Source: Whitmania pigra (lineage: Eukaryota > Annelida > Clitellata > Hirudinida > Haemopidae). Taken from it: a DNA stretch of 64,000 nucleotides. Of the stretch, positions 21,401 through 34,700 are shown in pieces (position 1 is the first letter of the stretch; each line of letters begins with the position of its first letter). The position numbers and the translations under genes are program-made. The stretch spans positions 912,001 through 976,000 of the forward strand of contig JAJTWR010000067.1 in NCBI GenBank assembly GCA_021613335.1, given 5' to 3'. The notes beneath the pieces were generated by a model that was not told the DNA's origin, did no database searches, and saw only the letters and a program-made list of their open reading frames with translations.

Positions 21401-24400
21401 CAGACATGGCGATGACCTAGCGGACAATATATGGCTCGGACAATACATTGACGTGAGCAAAGCATTTGATTAGGTTTCACATCAATCTGAGATGCATTTC
21501 AGAGGCTTATCGCATCTGTTCGGTCCAACTAAGGATTGGACGAAAATTGACTCACGACATTCCAGTGAACAGAGGCGTCCGCCAAGGAGACCCTATGTCT
21601 TTTCTAATTTTCAATAAGGTGATTGTCATGGTGATGGCAGAAGTGGACCCTTCCATCGATGTGACTGGCGACATTAATTCGTCAGTCAAATGCAACATCA
21701 TGGCCTTTGCCGATGACTTGATTCTTTTATCCTCCATTGATATTAGAATGAAATGGCTTCTGGAACCAGTTGAGGGGTCTTTGGCAAAAGTGGGATTGAG
21801 TATCAATGTTTAAAAATGCTTATCTCTGAGGGCGGAAATAAAGAGGAAGAATAATCCGTGGATTGTCAACCCGGATCCTTATCTTGAAGTCAATCAACAT
21901 CAAATTACGGCGATGAATATTCTTTACACCTAAAAGTACCTCGGGCGGACATTTGTCCCAGGCTGAAATATGCTTCAATAGGAGAAAAAATTCAAAACAA
22001 GTTGTATGTCATATCCAAGGCTCTGTTGAAGCCCAATCAAAAGCTTTACATCCTCATGTCTCATTTAATGCCAAGTCTTGTTCATTACCTGACCTTCAAT
22101 AGCATTTTGTTGAACTCTCTCAGTGCTTCTGACACCAAGATAAGATCTGCTGTGCGACAATGGCTGCGACTTTCCAAAGACACGCCGGTTGCTTTCTTCC
22201 AAGGAGGAGTTAAGGATGGTGGACTCGGATTGTTGCAGCTCAGAAAATGGGTGCCGATCTTAAAAAGCAATCGAATGTCGACAATGGTGGGGCAGTCCAA
22301 GACCAATGAGTATAAGTTTCTGCTTGATACGTTGGAAGATAACAGCGCAATTCTCTGCGAATACAGAAAGTTCGGAAAAGCAAAAGAACCCACAGCCAAG
22401 AAACAACTGAAATACGAAACTGCGGCAAGTTTGTATGACTCGGTCGATGGATATGAGCTTGAATCGTTTACCCAAAGGATAGGAATTAGTGATTGGATAG
22501 TGGGCGGACAATTCAGGATGCCCCCAAGCGAATGCATCCAGAGATAAACAGCTATTGTGATTACGGGTGTGGTGCCTTCGAGTGCCAGTACCATATCTTC
22601 CAAGTTTGCACAGGTGTGGATGCAGCGAGAAGAGAGTGGCATAACAATGTTGTCCGCCAATTAGAAAAGAAGTTGAAAAAGAAAGGCTACATCACCAAAA
22701 TTGAGCCTCGAAGTAATGTAAAGGGAATATCAGATTTCCAGACCTGGAGGAGAATCAGTCAATAGTCTGTGATGTCACCATCGTTTCTGATATGGCCCTG
22801 TTGGACGAAGAACGCATCAACAAAGTCCAAAAATATGACGACAGGGACATTCATATTTGACTGACAAACAACCGTCCAGTTGGGTTTCCCTATCCGCAAG
22901 TTCTTGTGACTGCATTCGTTTGCAACTGGAGAGGAATGATTTCTTCAAAATCGTATTCCTCTTGGCGCGGCCTCGGCATCTCCAGAATCACGTTAATGAA
23001 CTTACCGACAACATCTCTCTTATTAAGTACTTACTTGATGTGGAAGCATCTCAAGCGAAAAACTCAAAAACGATGGCAAAAATGAGTTGGATTGTAACGA
23101 GGACATTAAATATATGTTGTACGGATTGTTTTTTGAATGTCGATGGTGCTGTGCTTTGCGCATTATGCCCCGGGGTTCTCTCAGGCCCAGAATGGGGACT
23201 TTAAATGTTCGGACATTATTTGGCTGAGAAAATAAACGTAATAAGAAAATAATAAAAATAATATTAATAATAATAATAAAAATAAAAATATTATAAAAAA
23301 ATAAAATTAAAAAAAATAAATAATGATAATGATAATGACAATAATAGTGCTTTTAGCAAACAATGGCTTTCATAGATACTCCGGTTGATGGAATCGATAT
23401 GGAATTTTTTTATATTCAAGTTTCTCTCGGATACATAGAAAAAACTTTTGCTCTAGAGATTCATTGTTGGAATTTTAGGAAAGCACAAGAAGACTTCTTA
23501 TGTTCATATCCATTAAAGATTTGCAAAAGACATAGAAGATCTTGAGGTTTTTCAAACATGGTACATGGAGAAAGCACGGAAGAAAGGACCGAAGATGACG
23601 CACAAAGAACACTTTCAATATTCCATGACAACATTTCAAAAATTTCAATATATTCAGTTTCTAACAGTCAAAAGCCGAGAGAGGTCCGCATGCTCAATCA
23701 AGCATTTGAACCCTGAAAAAGTACCGGCAGTAACTATCTCCTCAGGAAGTGAGTTCAAGACCTTTGCCACACGATTGACAAATGAAAACTTTGTGGCATC
23801 TATTTTGCAAGTGTCTAAAAACATTTTTTGAATTATTTATAATCTTTGTTTTTGTTATTCACCTATTTTTTCCTGCTTCCCATGTTTTGTCGCATGCCAT
23901 TGTTTTCTTGATTCGCTTGAAAGTTGCTAGTTGGTCTTGTTAGAGGTCCTTAAAGGCCTTTTGACCAATTTTGAAAATAAATAAATAAATAAATAATTTA
24001 ATCTTTCTGAATAAAATGTTTCAAAGTAGTGGTAAAATTATTATTTTATTGATTTTTATGAGTCACGCAATTATGACATAAAAGAATAAAATTACAAATT
24101 ACAAAATAAATAAATATAATTGAGATAAAGATATTTAATGTCCCCAATCATTTGCAGTCTATTAATTCTGTTAAATACTAGTCGTTATCAATAGTTTTTC
24201 TGTTTTTATTGCTTTCAAAAACAATAAATTAAATGAACTGATGAAATGTAAATTCAGTTCAAACCTGTTTTTTTTGAATCTCCAGGTTGATGCATCAAAT
24301 TTTGTTCCCAGTACTCTTTTGGATGCTGAAATCGCGAATTCTTCTTAGTAATACATAACAACATTCATGTAAATCAATTTCAATTTAACTTTTTTTCTTC

Positions 24401-25446
24401 GGTTAAGGCTTAATGATTCAGGACACCGAGAGAGAGGGCAGACTCCGTGTTTACAGCAATTTTGGACTGTTTAGATGTCGTGTTTAAGAATTTTGAACTA
24501 TTTTAACAATTACAATCTTAATATTTTTTTTTGATTTTCCATTTCCAAATTGACATAGCATGGGAGACCTTGGGTCGCTGTGCCTAGGAGCCCGAAATAT
24601 CTATCGGCGGTTTTGCACGAGACTCACAAACCTTATTTTTGTTGTGATAATACGAACACTTCTCTGTTCTCCTCAACAGCAGAATGCGACATGTCCCAAG
24701 AAATAATTCACAAACCACTGACGAAACATTTTTGCGGATATTGAAACTCCTGCAATTCTTTCTGGAAAAACATTCCAATGAACAGTTTGTTGAGGTTTGA
24801 GTTGCTAAACTAAGGTTGTTGCAGAGTTTAGAGACAGGAATAATGATCCTTAGGCAAGAATAAAAAAATTTGGTTTAAAACTAAAAAAAAAGAATTATTA
24901 AGAATTAGATAAATTAAATTAACTCTTTTTTAAATTTTTAAAAAATTGAATGTGTTAAATAAGATTCAATTGCGATATTTTTAAATGTTAATGTTGTAAA
25001 TGCCAGTGCGCTTGTTGAGTCAAACGGCGCCAAATGAAACTGTCAATACTGTCACGTATTCTCAAGAACCTGTATTCTATTTCTAATGTTTTGCGTTTCA
25101 ATGTTTAACTAATTGAATAATTGAACTGAATTAAAAATAACAAAATGAATAATAAAGTGAATAATAAATAATTTAAATTATAAATTTATAAATTCAAATT
25201 ATAATAAATTTATAAATTCAAATTATAAAACACGCAATTTGATTAATAAATTTTAACATTTAAGTAAAATAAAATTATAAGAACGTAAATTCAAGAATTC
25301 AGCACCTACCCACAAGTTATTTTTTCATTGGTTCCATCGAACACTGGTTGATAAGTTACCAAGTTTCCACCCACAAATTGTGAAATCAACGTGTAAACCA
25401 TTATTAATGACAGGAAGGCAGTTATTTGGCAGGATTGTGAGGTCAT
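18467..25446 (-). CDS. PAN-FReD secreted protein, gene B (four exons)
   Basis: Exons on the minus strand: 25446-25310 (signal peptide), 24809-24628 (PAN/apple-like), 19305-19060 and 18777-18467 (fibrinogen-related domain), 876 nt, 291 residues. Phases 2, 1 and 1 agree at every GT-AG junction (donors GTAGGT, GTGAGT, GTTCGT). Exon 2 encodes NCSLECFSRKNCRSFNI and a later CELFLGTC, a PAN-type cysteine pattern. Exons 3-4 carry hallmarks of the fibrinogen C-terminal domain: NPFNRTWDMYKVGF, CYWLGNDVVYKLT, YYDSFQIGSE, NFSTYDLDLDFDP (calcium-site region), then NCAFIYKCGWWFGPSNN and TNLNS. The usual N-terminal part of the FReD is short or missing. Such proteins are usually secreted lectin-like recognition molecules; that role is inferred. 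Intron 2 (5.3 kb) holds a SINE and a restriction-endonuclease LINE. No disabling change is seen. Confidence 0.82.
19622..19850 (-). mobile_element. tRNA-derived SINE
   Basis: On the minus strand the sequence starts AAGTGCATGTTAGCCGAATG, giving a box A (TTAGCCGAATGG) about 45 bp before a box B (GTGTTCGAAACCC), the internal RNA polymerase III promoter. The body then contains GCGCTATATAAATGGTTAC and a second GCGCTATATAAATG, a tail type common in invertebrate SINEs. It cannot be folded as a tRNA gene. A piece of the same head lies at 53540-53600. Confidence 0.7.
20000..23960 (+). mobile_element. R2/NeSL-like non-LTR retrotransposon (restriction-type endonuclease), decayed
   Basis: Lies in intron 2 of gene B, opposite in orientation. 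Coding pieces in order: an N-terminal RT region (20896-21189, with DSAPGWDGLK), RT core (21466-21813), thumb (22002-22547), CCHC knuckle (22553-22620) and a restriction-like endonuclease region (22640-22860). It ends in an A-rich tract near 23230-23340; a further block, 23350-23990, resembles 33500-33900. Many frameshifts and stops show it is inactive. Confidence 0.78.
20896..22860 (+). pseudogene. Reverse transcriptase/endonuclease of R2/NeSL-like LINE
   Basis: The RT core shows RGVRQGDPMSFLIFN and MAFADDLILLSS (the catalytic FADD). After the thumb (VKDGGLGLLQLRKWVP) comes CDYGCGAFECQYHIFQVC, a C-x3-C-x7-H-x4-C knuckle characteristic of site-specific LINEs with a restriction-like endonuclease. 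It is followed, after a frameshift, by PDLEENQSIVCDVTIVSD, fitting the PD...D catalytic signature. This class nicks a target and primes cDNA synthesis on it. Stops at about 21187, 21472, 21811 and 22545 break the frame. Confidence 0.8.
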
Positions 25447-28400
25447 GACTTTCAACAAATTAAATATGTCGCAGATTGGAACTTCTGAGACATGAAAAAA
25501 AATGAACGCTTAGATTTATTTATGAGTATTTAATGCATAACCTAATTAACTATTAACTTGATCTAACTTATCTAATTAATTTTGTCAGCTGATTAATTTA
25601 TTAATTAACTCGAAAGAAGCAATGATTAGGGAGCAGATTTTACCAGCTGAACACTTAGTAAAGCAGAGAATGCAGATCAACTTAAGTTTAAAAACAGCTA
25701 AATGCATTCGGACGCAATGAACTCACCTGAGATTGAAAACAGAAAATGCTGTTCTTTGCTTTATCGTCAATATTTTATGATGTTACCTGTTCATGAAGAT
25801 GTTAGAAAAAATGAATAAGATTTTACTTATGATTTTCTAAATTGTTTCCTTTTGATGAACACACGAAAACATTTGTCAATTTTTTTCCAATATTCCTAAT
25901 TGTTTGGTTTGCATCGTCTGCAAAAGATAATTGCGGTATGACACGAATGAGTTGTGTTGTGTTGCATTCGCCAATATATTATAATTAGTTTTATTACTAT
26001 AAATATTATATGTAATATGCATTCATAAAGTATTATATAATACATACAGAATAATATGATCTAATAAAGATTATTATTGTTATCATGATTAGATATTGTT
26101 AATATATATTCCTTCATTTTGTTTTAATGTCATTATTCTTGCAGTATTCATATATTTAAAATTAAGACTTAACGATAAGGTGATAAAAGATGCACATATA
26201 ATTTCAACCTTTACTATTAATAATAAATTGTAAAAATAATATACTAGAAAATAATATAAATCATATTATGTTGCATGATAGTTATTTGATTTGGTAATAA
26301 AATAATTATTTAATCTATTTAATTTATGAAAAGACACTTTCATTTAATCAGCCCAAAATGCGCTAAAAAGGAGGAAATAATGTTTTCGCTAGGAGACGTG
26401 AAGACCTGAATAAGATAAAAAAAATAAAATGACCTTAAAAGTTAGATAAACTGATCTACTAAATATGACAATTACTCTTCATCGAATGGCAGTCTAATTT
26501 TTTTATTAAAAATTTTTTATTAATTTTGAAAGGTAAATATATTCAATAAATATTCGAAATGTTATCAAGTGGTGCAAAAAAGGAGAAATACTACATTTTC
26601 AAAGTGTTTAAAATATCATTTAATCAACGATTTGTGAAATATTATCATTAAGCGTAATGACTTATTAAAGATTTCTGAATAAAATCACGAAGCCAGTCAA
26701 CAATACTCATTAATTTGATTAATTAAGTCAAAAATAACAAATTGTTGAATTACTTTATTACAGTTGTTGTAAAATTGTAACTAATTATCAAGAAAATTTC
26801 AACAGAGATTCAAAGTTAATAGAGCTGCGATCGATTAAAATTGAAAACTCACTCTTTGAGTAAACAGAATTATTTGCACGTTCTACAGCAAATGTTACCA
26901 GATAAATAGTAATGTTCTGGGCAATTGTTGATGCATTTGGAAAAGAACTAAATTGTTGAAGCTGGGAATCATTTAAAAACATATTTTCCTATTATCAATA
27001 TCAATTAAAAAATTTTTTTGTGAACCTAAATTTCTCAGAAATGTGTAATTTGTGTCCGCAATTAAACATGCGAGTAATCATGTGCTATAACATGCGACAG
27101 ATGTACTTTTTTTTTATCAAACATTCGCTAGATTAAAAATCACTCTAAGTTTATTAACATTAATTTATTCTGATATGCATGATTTGTTTAGTTATGTTAC
27201 ATATACAATCAATTTCAGTTTTAACTATATACATGTACTAAAAATATGATGTCAAAAAGATATTGAAGTTAATTTTAGACTAGTCCAATATTGAATATTT
27301 TTATTTAATAATTTTTAATAACACATTGTATAATTATAGTTATAATAATACAAATAAATGAATATTTCTTCATTCTCAGCGTGTTAAAATATCCTTTCAT
27401 CTAATAAATCATTGATTTGTCAAATATTATTACTAAAAGTAAAATTTTATTTAAGATTTTTATTGAAAATCACAAAGTCAGTCAACTCATTAATTTAATC
27501 AAGACAAATTGATTTTCAAAAATTGGCAAATATTGCGTCAACAATTTGGCACGAATGATGTCATAAAAAAGTTAGTTTGAAAGAAAAACCAAATAACCGC
27601 TAAACATGAAAAAACGTGATTAGTTAATTACTTATGGAGGCATTTCCACATACTGACCATGACTAATTTTGAATGTCGAGATAATTTAGTACGGCGGAGT
27701 GTCGAAGTAATTTTAAATATTTGGTACTATCATTACCTAACAGAGTATTTTATTATGTTATATTTTATTAAGATTATGATGTTCACCACCACACGGATCC
27801 ACAAAATTAAAAAAAAAATTTTAAATCAGCTCCTGGATATTCAGACAGATTTTAGCATCTAGTGGGCTATGTTTTAAGGCAAAGAGTTTTATAGACAGCG
27901 TGCTTAACTCATCTGCCACGATAACCCCGGCTTTAAGGAGTGCTTTTAAGTACAGTTCGAATGAACACGAACTGAAATCACAGCTGAATTTTTGTTGAAT
28001 AATAGACTGTCAACCTTATTTTGCCAACTGCTCAGTGTCACATGACATCCGTACCGGAATTTTTACCCAATCCAAACTCATATTAAGAAAATGTCCTTCG
28101 GAATAAACTTACTAAGCCGTGTATTAATCGACAATTTAGCATAAATACTTATTTTAAATTTTATTTTAAAAAAACTCGGACATGATCAGCGTAACAATTC
28201 TTCAACAATCACAACCATGCAAGACGAAAGTGAGAATTATTCTGAAAAATTGCTACAGAGTGACAATCTAGGGGGTAAATGAGAATTGAATTTTAAATTG
28301 ACAAAATTAATTTTTCATCACTAAATGATTAAATAAGTAAATAATATTCTTCTCATCACCATCGTCGTCATCAGCTTCATCGAAAAATGAGCATCTCAAA
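25447..28400. repeat. Duplicated spacer between genes B and C
   Basis: Homologous to 523-3849 plus 5192-5290 (copy A side) and 7830-8460 on its left and right parts. It lacks the hAT, the EGFR-like exon and the L2-like LINE seen in the copy A spacer, so it is the best empty-site reference. No gene is seen; short open frames are not conserved between the copies. Confidence 0.65.
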
Positions 28401-31400
28401 TTATTGTACATTTCCATTATTCAACACCTCTGGTGGACACTGGAGCCACATTTCACTGCTTTCAAGGACCTCATACGATCCTCTCACCTTTCGATCGTAG
28501 TACCCAAAATTTGATCCAAACGAGTTGAAGTTGGTGAATCCGCAGATGGGGTTACTATACGGACCGAACCACCAGCCGCAGTTGTAAATGAGAGCGCAAT
28601 TTAGTTTAGGGTCAAAATCGAGGTCACGATCAAATGTCGAAAAATTAGACCCAATTCTCCCAGAGAATATGTTATTGGAAAGGTTGTTATTTGATGAGAA
28701 ATTCAGTGAGATGATTTTGAAGTTTTCTTCTGGAAAAATGCAATAAGAATTTCAAAAGTTAACATTTATTGATTATATATTAGTTACCGTTATTTAATGA
28801 TTTTAGTGTTAATATTTGCATGCACTATTTTAACATTTTTATATAACATTGTATTATTATTATTATTTCAAACACCATTTTGAATATATGGTGCACAAAT
28901 ATTGATGACATTATTTATTTCATTAATTATTTGTAAAACGATACGTTATTATAAGATGCATATTATTTAAGCGCATAATAATTGTTAGTGACCAATTTCA
29001 AAACGAACCCTCAGATCCGATCTGAAATGGATCATAATAAAGATAATAGCGGTTATTCGCCTTGGCTGGAGCCAAAATAATCAAAAGGCGACACTTTTTA
29101 GAATTTGTGAATTTGTAAACAGCTTCGTTTCCAAGCCAGTAGCATCCAATTGAACAACTGAATCCGAACTTGAACATATCCCAAGTTCTGTTGAAGGGAT
29201 TTGCCGTGAATTGTCCAATTGTTCTATGGGATTGCATCAGCATCTCTGACCAGCCTGATTTAAATGTTAACTTTGCTTAGGAAAATGATTTAAAATAGTC
29301 ATATCAAGTAACATGTGTTATTAGGGCGTAATAAACATAAATTTTAAATCTTTGTAATAAACGTTATCAGGGCTTGCCGTCTCTTTGACCCGTGGCAAAC
29401 CATCTCTCGGCAGATCTGTTTACTTTCTTTCAACCAAGGTTTTTATTTTTTTATTTATTTTTTTTATTTGAAAAAAATCAGCTCAGGCCAACGGCCCCTC
29501 GCCGAAACCGAAAACAAAACGAAAACCAGTGCGCCAACCCCTCAATCTAAATTGTAAATTCTATTAACAAAAAAACCGTCCAAGTTTCTCTTAAACTCCT
29601 CCACATCCCTTGACATCACAACCTCCTGTGGCAAACTGTTCCATTCCTGGACCACTCTGTTGCAAAAATAAAACTTTCTGCAATCTTTGTGGGCCAGTCT
29701 TGTCATCAGTTTTCTTTCATGTCCTCTGGTCTTGGAATATGTGCAGACAGAAAGGGAAGGACATACTAAATCTCTCGTTCCACTTGTCAACAACTTAAAC
29801 AACAAAATCAAATCAGCTCTTTTTCTTCTGTAACACAAACTTGGCAATTTCAGTTTTTCTAGTCTCGATTGGTAAGGAAGGTTCCTACAGGATTGTCTTA
29901 ATCTTGTAGCTCTTCTTTGTACCCCTTCTATCGCATCAACCAATCCCTGTCTATAAGGGCTCCACACCTGTACTCCATACTCCAACTGAGACCTCACCAA
30001 AGACTTATACAAACCCACGAAAGCAAAATCCGACAGATATCTAAAATTTCTTGCTATGATACCCAACATCATATTTGCTTTCTTAACCCGTGAGAGAATG
30101 TGTTCTTTGAATTTTAAATCTGAATCTACTATAATTCCAAGGTCCGTGAACGAGTTGTAAACTGGAATTTCATATTTTGTTCCATCTAGGTCTGATAGCT
30201 GGTAGCTATTCAAGTGGTGTTTCCCCCTTACATGCAGTGCACAACATTTGTTCATATTAACTTTCATTTGCCATCTGTTGAACCAATCAATTACGTTATC
30301 CACGTCCACCTGTAACTTGCTGCAGTCCTCCTCTTCGCTAATAACTCTATATATTTTTGTGTCGTCCGCAAACAAGAATAAGTTTTCACAAACTGTGTAT
30401 ATGTCGTTAATATATATGAGAAACAGCAATGGACCAAGTACGCTGCCTTGAGGAACCCCGCTAGTCACAGGCAACGAGTCTGACAGCTCCCCACCGACCC
30501 TCACCTGGAAACTCCGGCCCGACAAATAATTACCAATCCACACAACCACCATGTGGTGCACCCCATATCTCTCTAGCTTGAAGAGTAGCTTTTCATGCGA
30601 GATCTTATCGAAGGCTTTTTCCAAGTCCGTGTAAATTACATCGACTTCATCTCCGTCCTCCACCGCACTGGTAAGTGTATCCATAAATCTGAGCATTTGG
30701 AGAGTCGTAGAACGAGATGGTAAAAATCCAAACTGATTTTGAGCGAAAAGATCGTTTCTTGAAAAGTGAGCTATCAGATGGTCTTTAATGATTGATTCTA
30801 ATATTTTGCTACAAACCGATGTCAACGACACAGGTCTATAGTTTGAAACTACACTTTTTATTCCTTTTTTGAACAGAGGAACCACATAGCTAGATCTCCA
30901 GTCTTCCACCACCACCCCTGACTGAATGGAGCAATCTAAGATGTGTTTCAAATAACACTTTATCGATTCCCGTGTCTCTTTTAAAACTCTTGGATGAATT
31001 CCATCTGGTCCCGCTGATTTACTGCTGTTTAGATCTTTCAACTTCCTACACAGTACATCTATGTCGATCCGAACCTCCTCCATCTCGACTCCCGGAACTG
31101 TGGGATTGAAAACAGGTGTCCCTTCCGAACCTGAATCCGTGATATACACTGAAGCAAAAAAGTCCGCAAAAGCCTGTGCCTTCTCCTTGCCTCCGATCAA
31201 ATCAGTGCCGTCCACTGAGATTGTACTGATTGCATCTTTACTTCTTGTTTTCTTTTGTACATGATTCCAGAATAATTTTGGATTTGATTTGAATTTGATT
31301 GCTAATTGATTCTGGCTTTCTATATTTAGCTTCACAGACAATTTTTTTACTCTTTTTCTAAGGTCTTTGAATTCGTTGATTCTGTTCGTGTCACCATACC

Positions 31401-31732
31401 TGAAGATCTGTCTCCAGCAATAGTGTTTCCTCGTTATTAATTCATGAAGCTCTGGTGTCATTTTGAATCTAAACTTTTTGCACAGTCTGTGGGGTATGTG
31501 TTTTTTGTCAGCTCTTAATTAAGCAAAACAAGTTGCTGTAAGTATATAAACCTCTGAAATCAATTTAAACGCATTTTGTTTATTCGATGTTATTCCATTT
31601 CAAGTTAAGGGAAGGTTTAAATTGATATAATAAAATTTTAACAATAAAAAAAACCTAGTTAGATCCAGTGCGATCGTTAAAAAGAGGAATTATATTTTAT
31701 CATTTTTATATTTATTATTATTATTATTATTA

Positions 31733-31786
<54 letters not shown>

Positions 31787-34700
31787 TATTATTATTATTA
31801 TTATTATTTTGTCAACAGACAGATACTAATTTTAATAATTTGTAAATAGCAACATTTTAATTTCATGATCTCTGTGTGATCCCTGACCCGTTTGAGGACC
31901 TTAAACATCGTGGTGTAGTCTTATGTTGACTGTTTTTCGAGAAAGACTTTTAGGGCTGATTAAAATCTTTCAAAATAACATTTTATCAACATTGTATTAT
32001 CATAGTATTAACACTGTATATTAATATTGTATTAACATTGTATATTAATATTGTATTAACATTGTATATTAATATTGTATTAACATTGTATATTAATATT
32101 GTATTAACATTGTATATTAATATTGTATTAACATTGTATATTAATATTGTATTAACATTGTATATTAATATTGTATTAACATTGTATATTAATATTGTAT
32201 TAACATTGTATATTAATATTGTATTAACATTGTATATTAATATTGTATTAGCATTGAATTAGTAGTAGTAGTTTTGAACGAGAGAGCTGAGTTCCGGCCG
32301 GTTTGTTTTTCCTGAGTTGCTTTTGTGAAATTTCGCTAGAAAATCGATTGGTTTAGTTTAATTATATCGTTTTTTCCTGTTTCCTACCTTTAACAAAAGA
32401 TGAAACTACTAGTTGAAACGGGGAAAATTTGAAGACAAAACTTGTCGTCAATGATTACATCCGCTGATAATTATACTCGGATTTTTGTCTTCAAACCGAC
32501 TATTTTCTCCCTAAACAATGTCTGACAAAACCGGTGATAATGTTTTGGTGCATAATCCGAGGTCAAAGGCAGGTCGACAATGTTGAAAACTTGCAGGAAA
32601 TTTCAGAACCACATCCTGAAATTCAAGATTCAATGAAATGCGAATACTGCTTGGCTTACTTGAAGACATCCAAAGAACTGAAATTGCATCAGAACCAATG
32701 CCATAAAGAAAAATTTGAAAAAATTTATTCAAAATGTTTGTAGTCAACAGGGGAATCCAACATGCCGGAAGAAATTGAACTGGAGTTCATTGAAAATAGT
32801 TGTAAGAATGCGGAGGCAAAAGATTTCAACATCGCACGTTGGAGGCTGTAAGGTGTCACAGAAGACAAATAGTTTACAGAAAAATAAGAATCGACGAAAA
32901 GAGGAAAAGAATGATGTAGCAGAAGATATTGCGGACTTTAAAAATAAATCTTTTGTTGGTGTGGTTCCTCCCACCATGAATTTGAAATCAAATGAAATGA
33001 AGCGAAGGAACTTGTCTCTTTACCAACATTTGCCAAGCACATCGGTGAAGAGTATTACGAGGGTTAGAAATAAACAGCAGTATTGCACCTTCTACAACAA
33101 CTTCATATTAGAAAGAACCACTGAATCACTTAATCAGACCAAAACATTGATCGGCCCCATTCAGGACATGCAGAGGACGGGCGATGTTGGTAATGGCTTG
33201 TATTTGAAACAATTTGTGATTGGCAACTACCAGCTATTAATTCTTTCGGCTGAAAAACTGTCTCAACTCATGAACCAATCAACACCAACAGATACAAAGC
33301 AAAACCTGATAACCAGTGAGTACCTAATGTGAATTGGGGGACTGATGAAAAGGAGCAAAGCGATAAATACTCGTTTGGACCCGACGTCGCAAAAAGAAAT
33401 GCTGATCTGCAAGGAAACAACGTATTTAGTGAATAGAGAAAACAACAATAACCAAGGAAGCAATGAGAAATTTCTTGTCGCCAGGACGAGATTAACCAAG
33501 AGAGAATTGATAAATTGAAAGTCTCCGATGCGTGATTGCTGCGGAACAGCTGTATCAGACGGTATATGGATACGACCACTGATCACAACTCTCACATTGA
33601 ATTGGAGGGGCAAGGTGTCTTTGAAGTCCTGAAATTTTTAAAAGGCAAATGAGGTCACAATAAGACTTTTTATGTGTATATCCGTTAAGGTGTTACAAGA
33701 GACATATAAAATCTGGAGGTTTTTCAAATATTGTTCCTGGAGAAACCACAGAAGAAAGGGTCGAAGATGACGCACAAAGAACACTTTCAATGACAATATT
33801 TTGAAAATTAATTTAATCAGTTTAGAAATGATTAAATATCTTTCTCTTGGAATTCAAATATTCACATTACATTGTATTGTCCTTGGGTGATCCCTGGCCA
33901 GTTTGAGGACTCTAAATATAACGTGATTGATGTGTTTGATGATGATTTTAGAAAGTGTTAGAGGGCTGAATAAAATGTTTCAAAGTCGTGGTAATATTAT
34001 TATTTTATTGACTTTTCTGATTCACGCAATTACTTTCAAATGTAAAAAAGCACTTTGAGAAATTAATTATTTCCTTATATATACATGCTTTACAGAGTTT
34101 GCTGAATAGAATTTTTAACCAAAAATTATGACTTAAAAGAATAAAATTACAAATTACAAAATAAATAAATATAATTAAGAAAATGCATTTCGGATAATAA
34201 AGATATTTAATGTCCCCAATCATAGTTATTCTGTTAACTCTGTTAATTACTAGTACTCATTATAAATAGTTCTTCTGTTTTAATCGCTTTCGAAAACAAT
34301 AAGATAATTGAACTGATTAAATGGAAATTCAGTTCAAACCTGTTTTTTTGGAATCTCCAGGTTGATGCATCAAATTTTGTTCCCAGAGCTCTCTAGGAGG
34401 CTGAAATCGCGAATTCGTTTTGGAACAAAAATACATAAAAACATTCATATAAATCGAATTCAATTTAACTTTTATTTTTTGGTTAAGGCTTAATGATACA
34501 GGGCCATCCAGAAAGAGGGCAGACTCCCGCGTTCCCAGCAATTTTGGATATTTACAGCCCGATAGAATTTTGAACTATTTTGTAACAATTACAATCTTAA
34601 TATTTTTTTTATTTTGATTTTCCATTACCAAATTGACATAGCATGGGAGACCTTGGGTCGCTGTGCCTAGGTGCCCGAAATATTTATCGGCGGTTTTACA

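Noticed and set aside
22085..22660. 191-codon minus-strand frame
   Set aside because: Opposite-strand shadow of the LINE thumb/endonuclease region, which shows real motifs on the plus strand.
32038..32262. 74-codon frame with an eight-residue repeat
   Set aside because: Artefact of a 24-bp minisatellite; no support outside the repeat.
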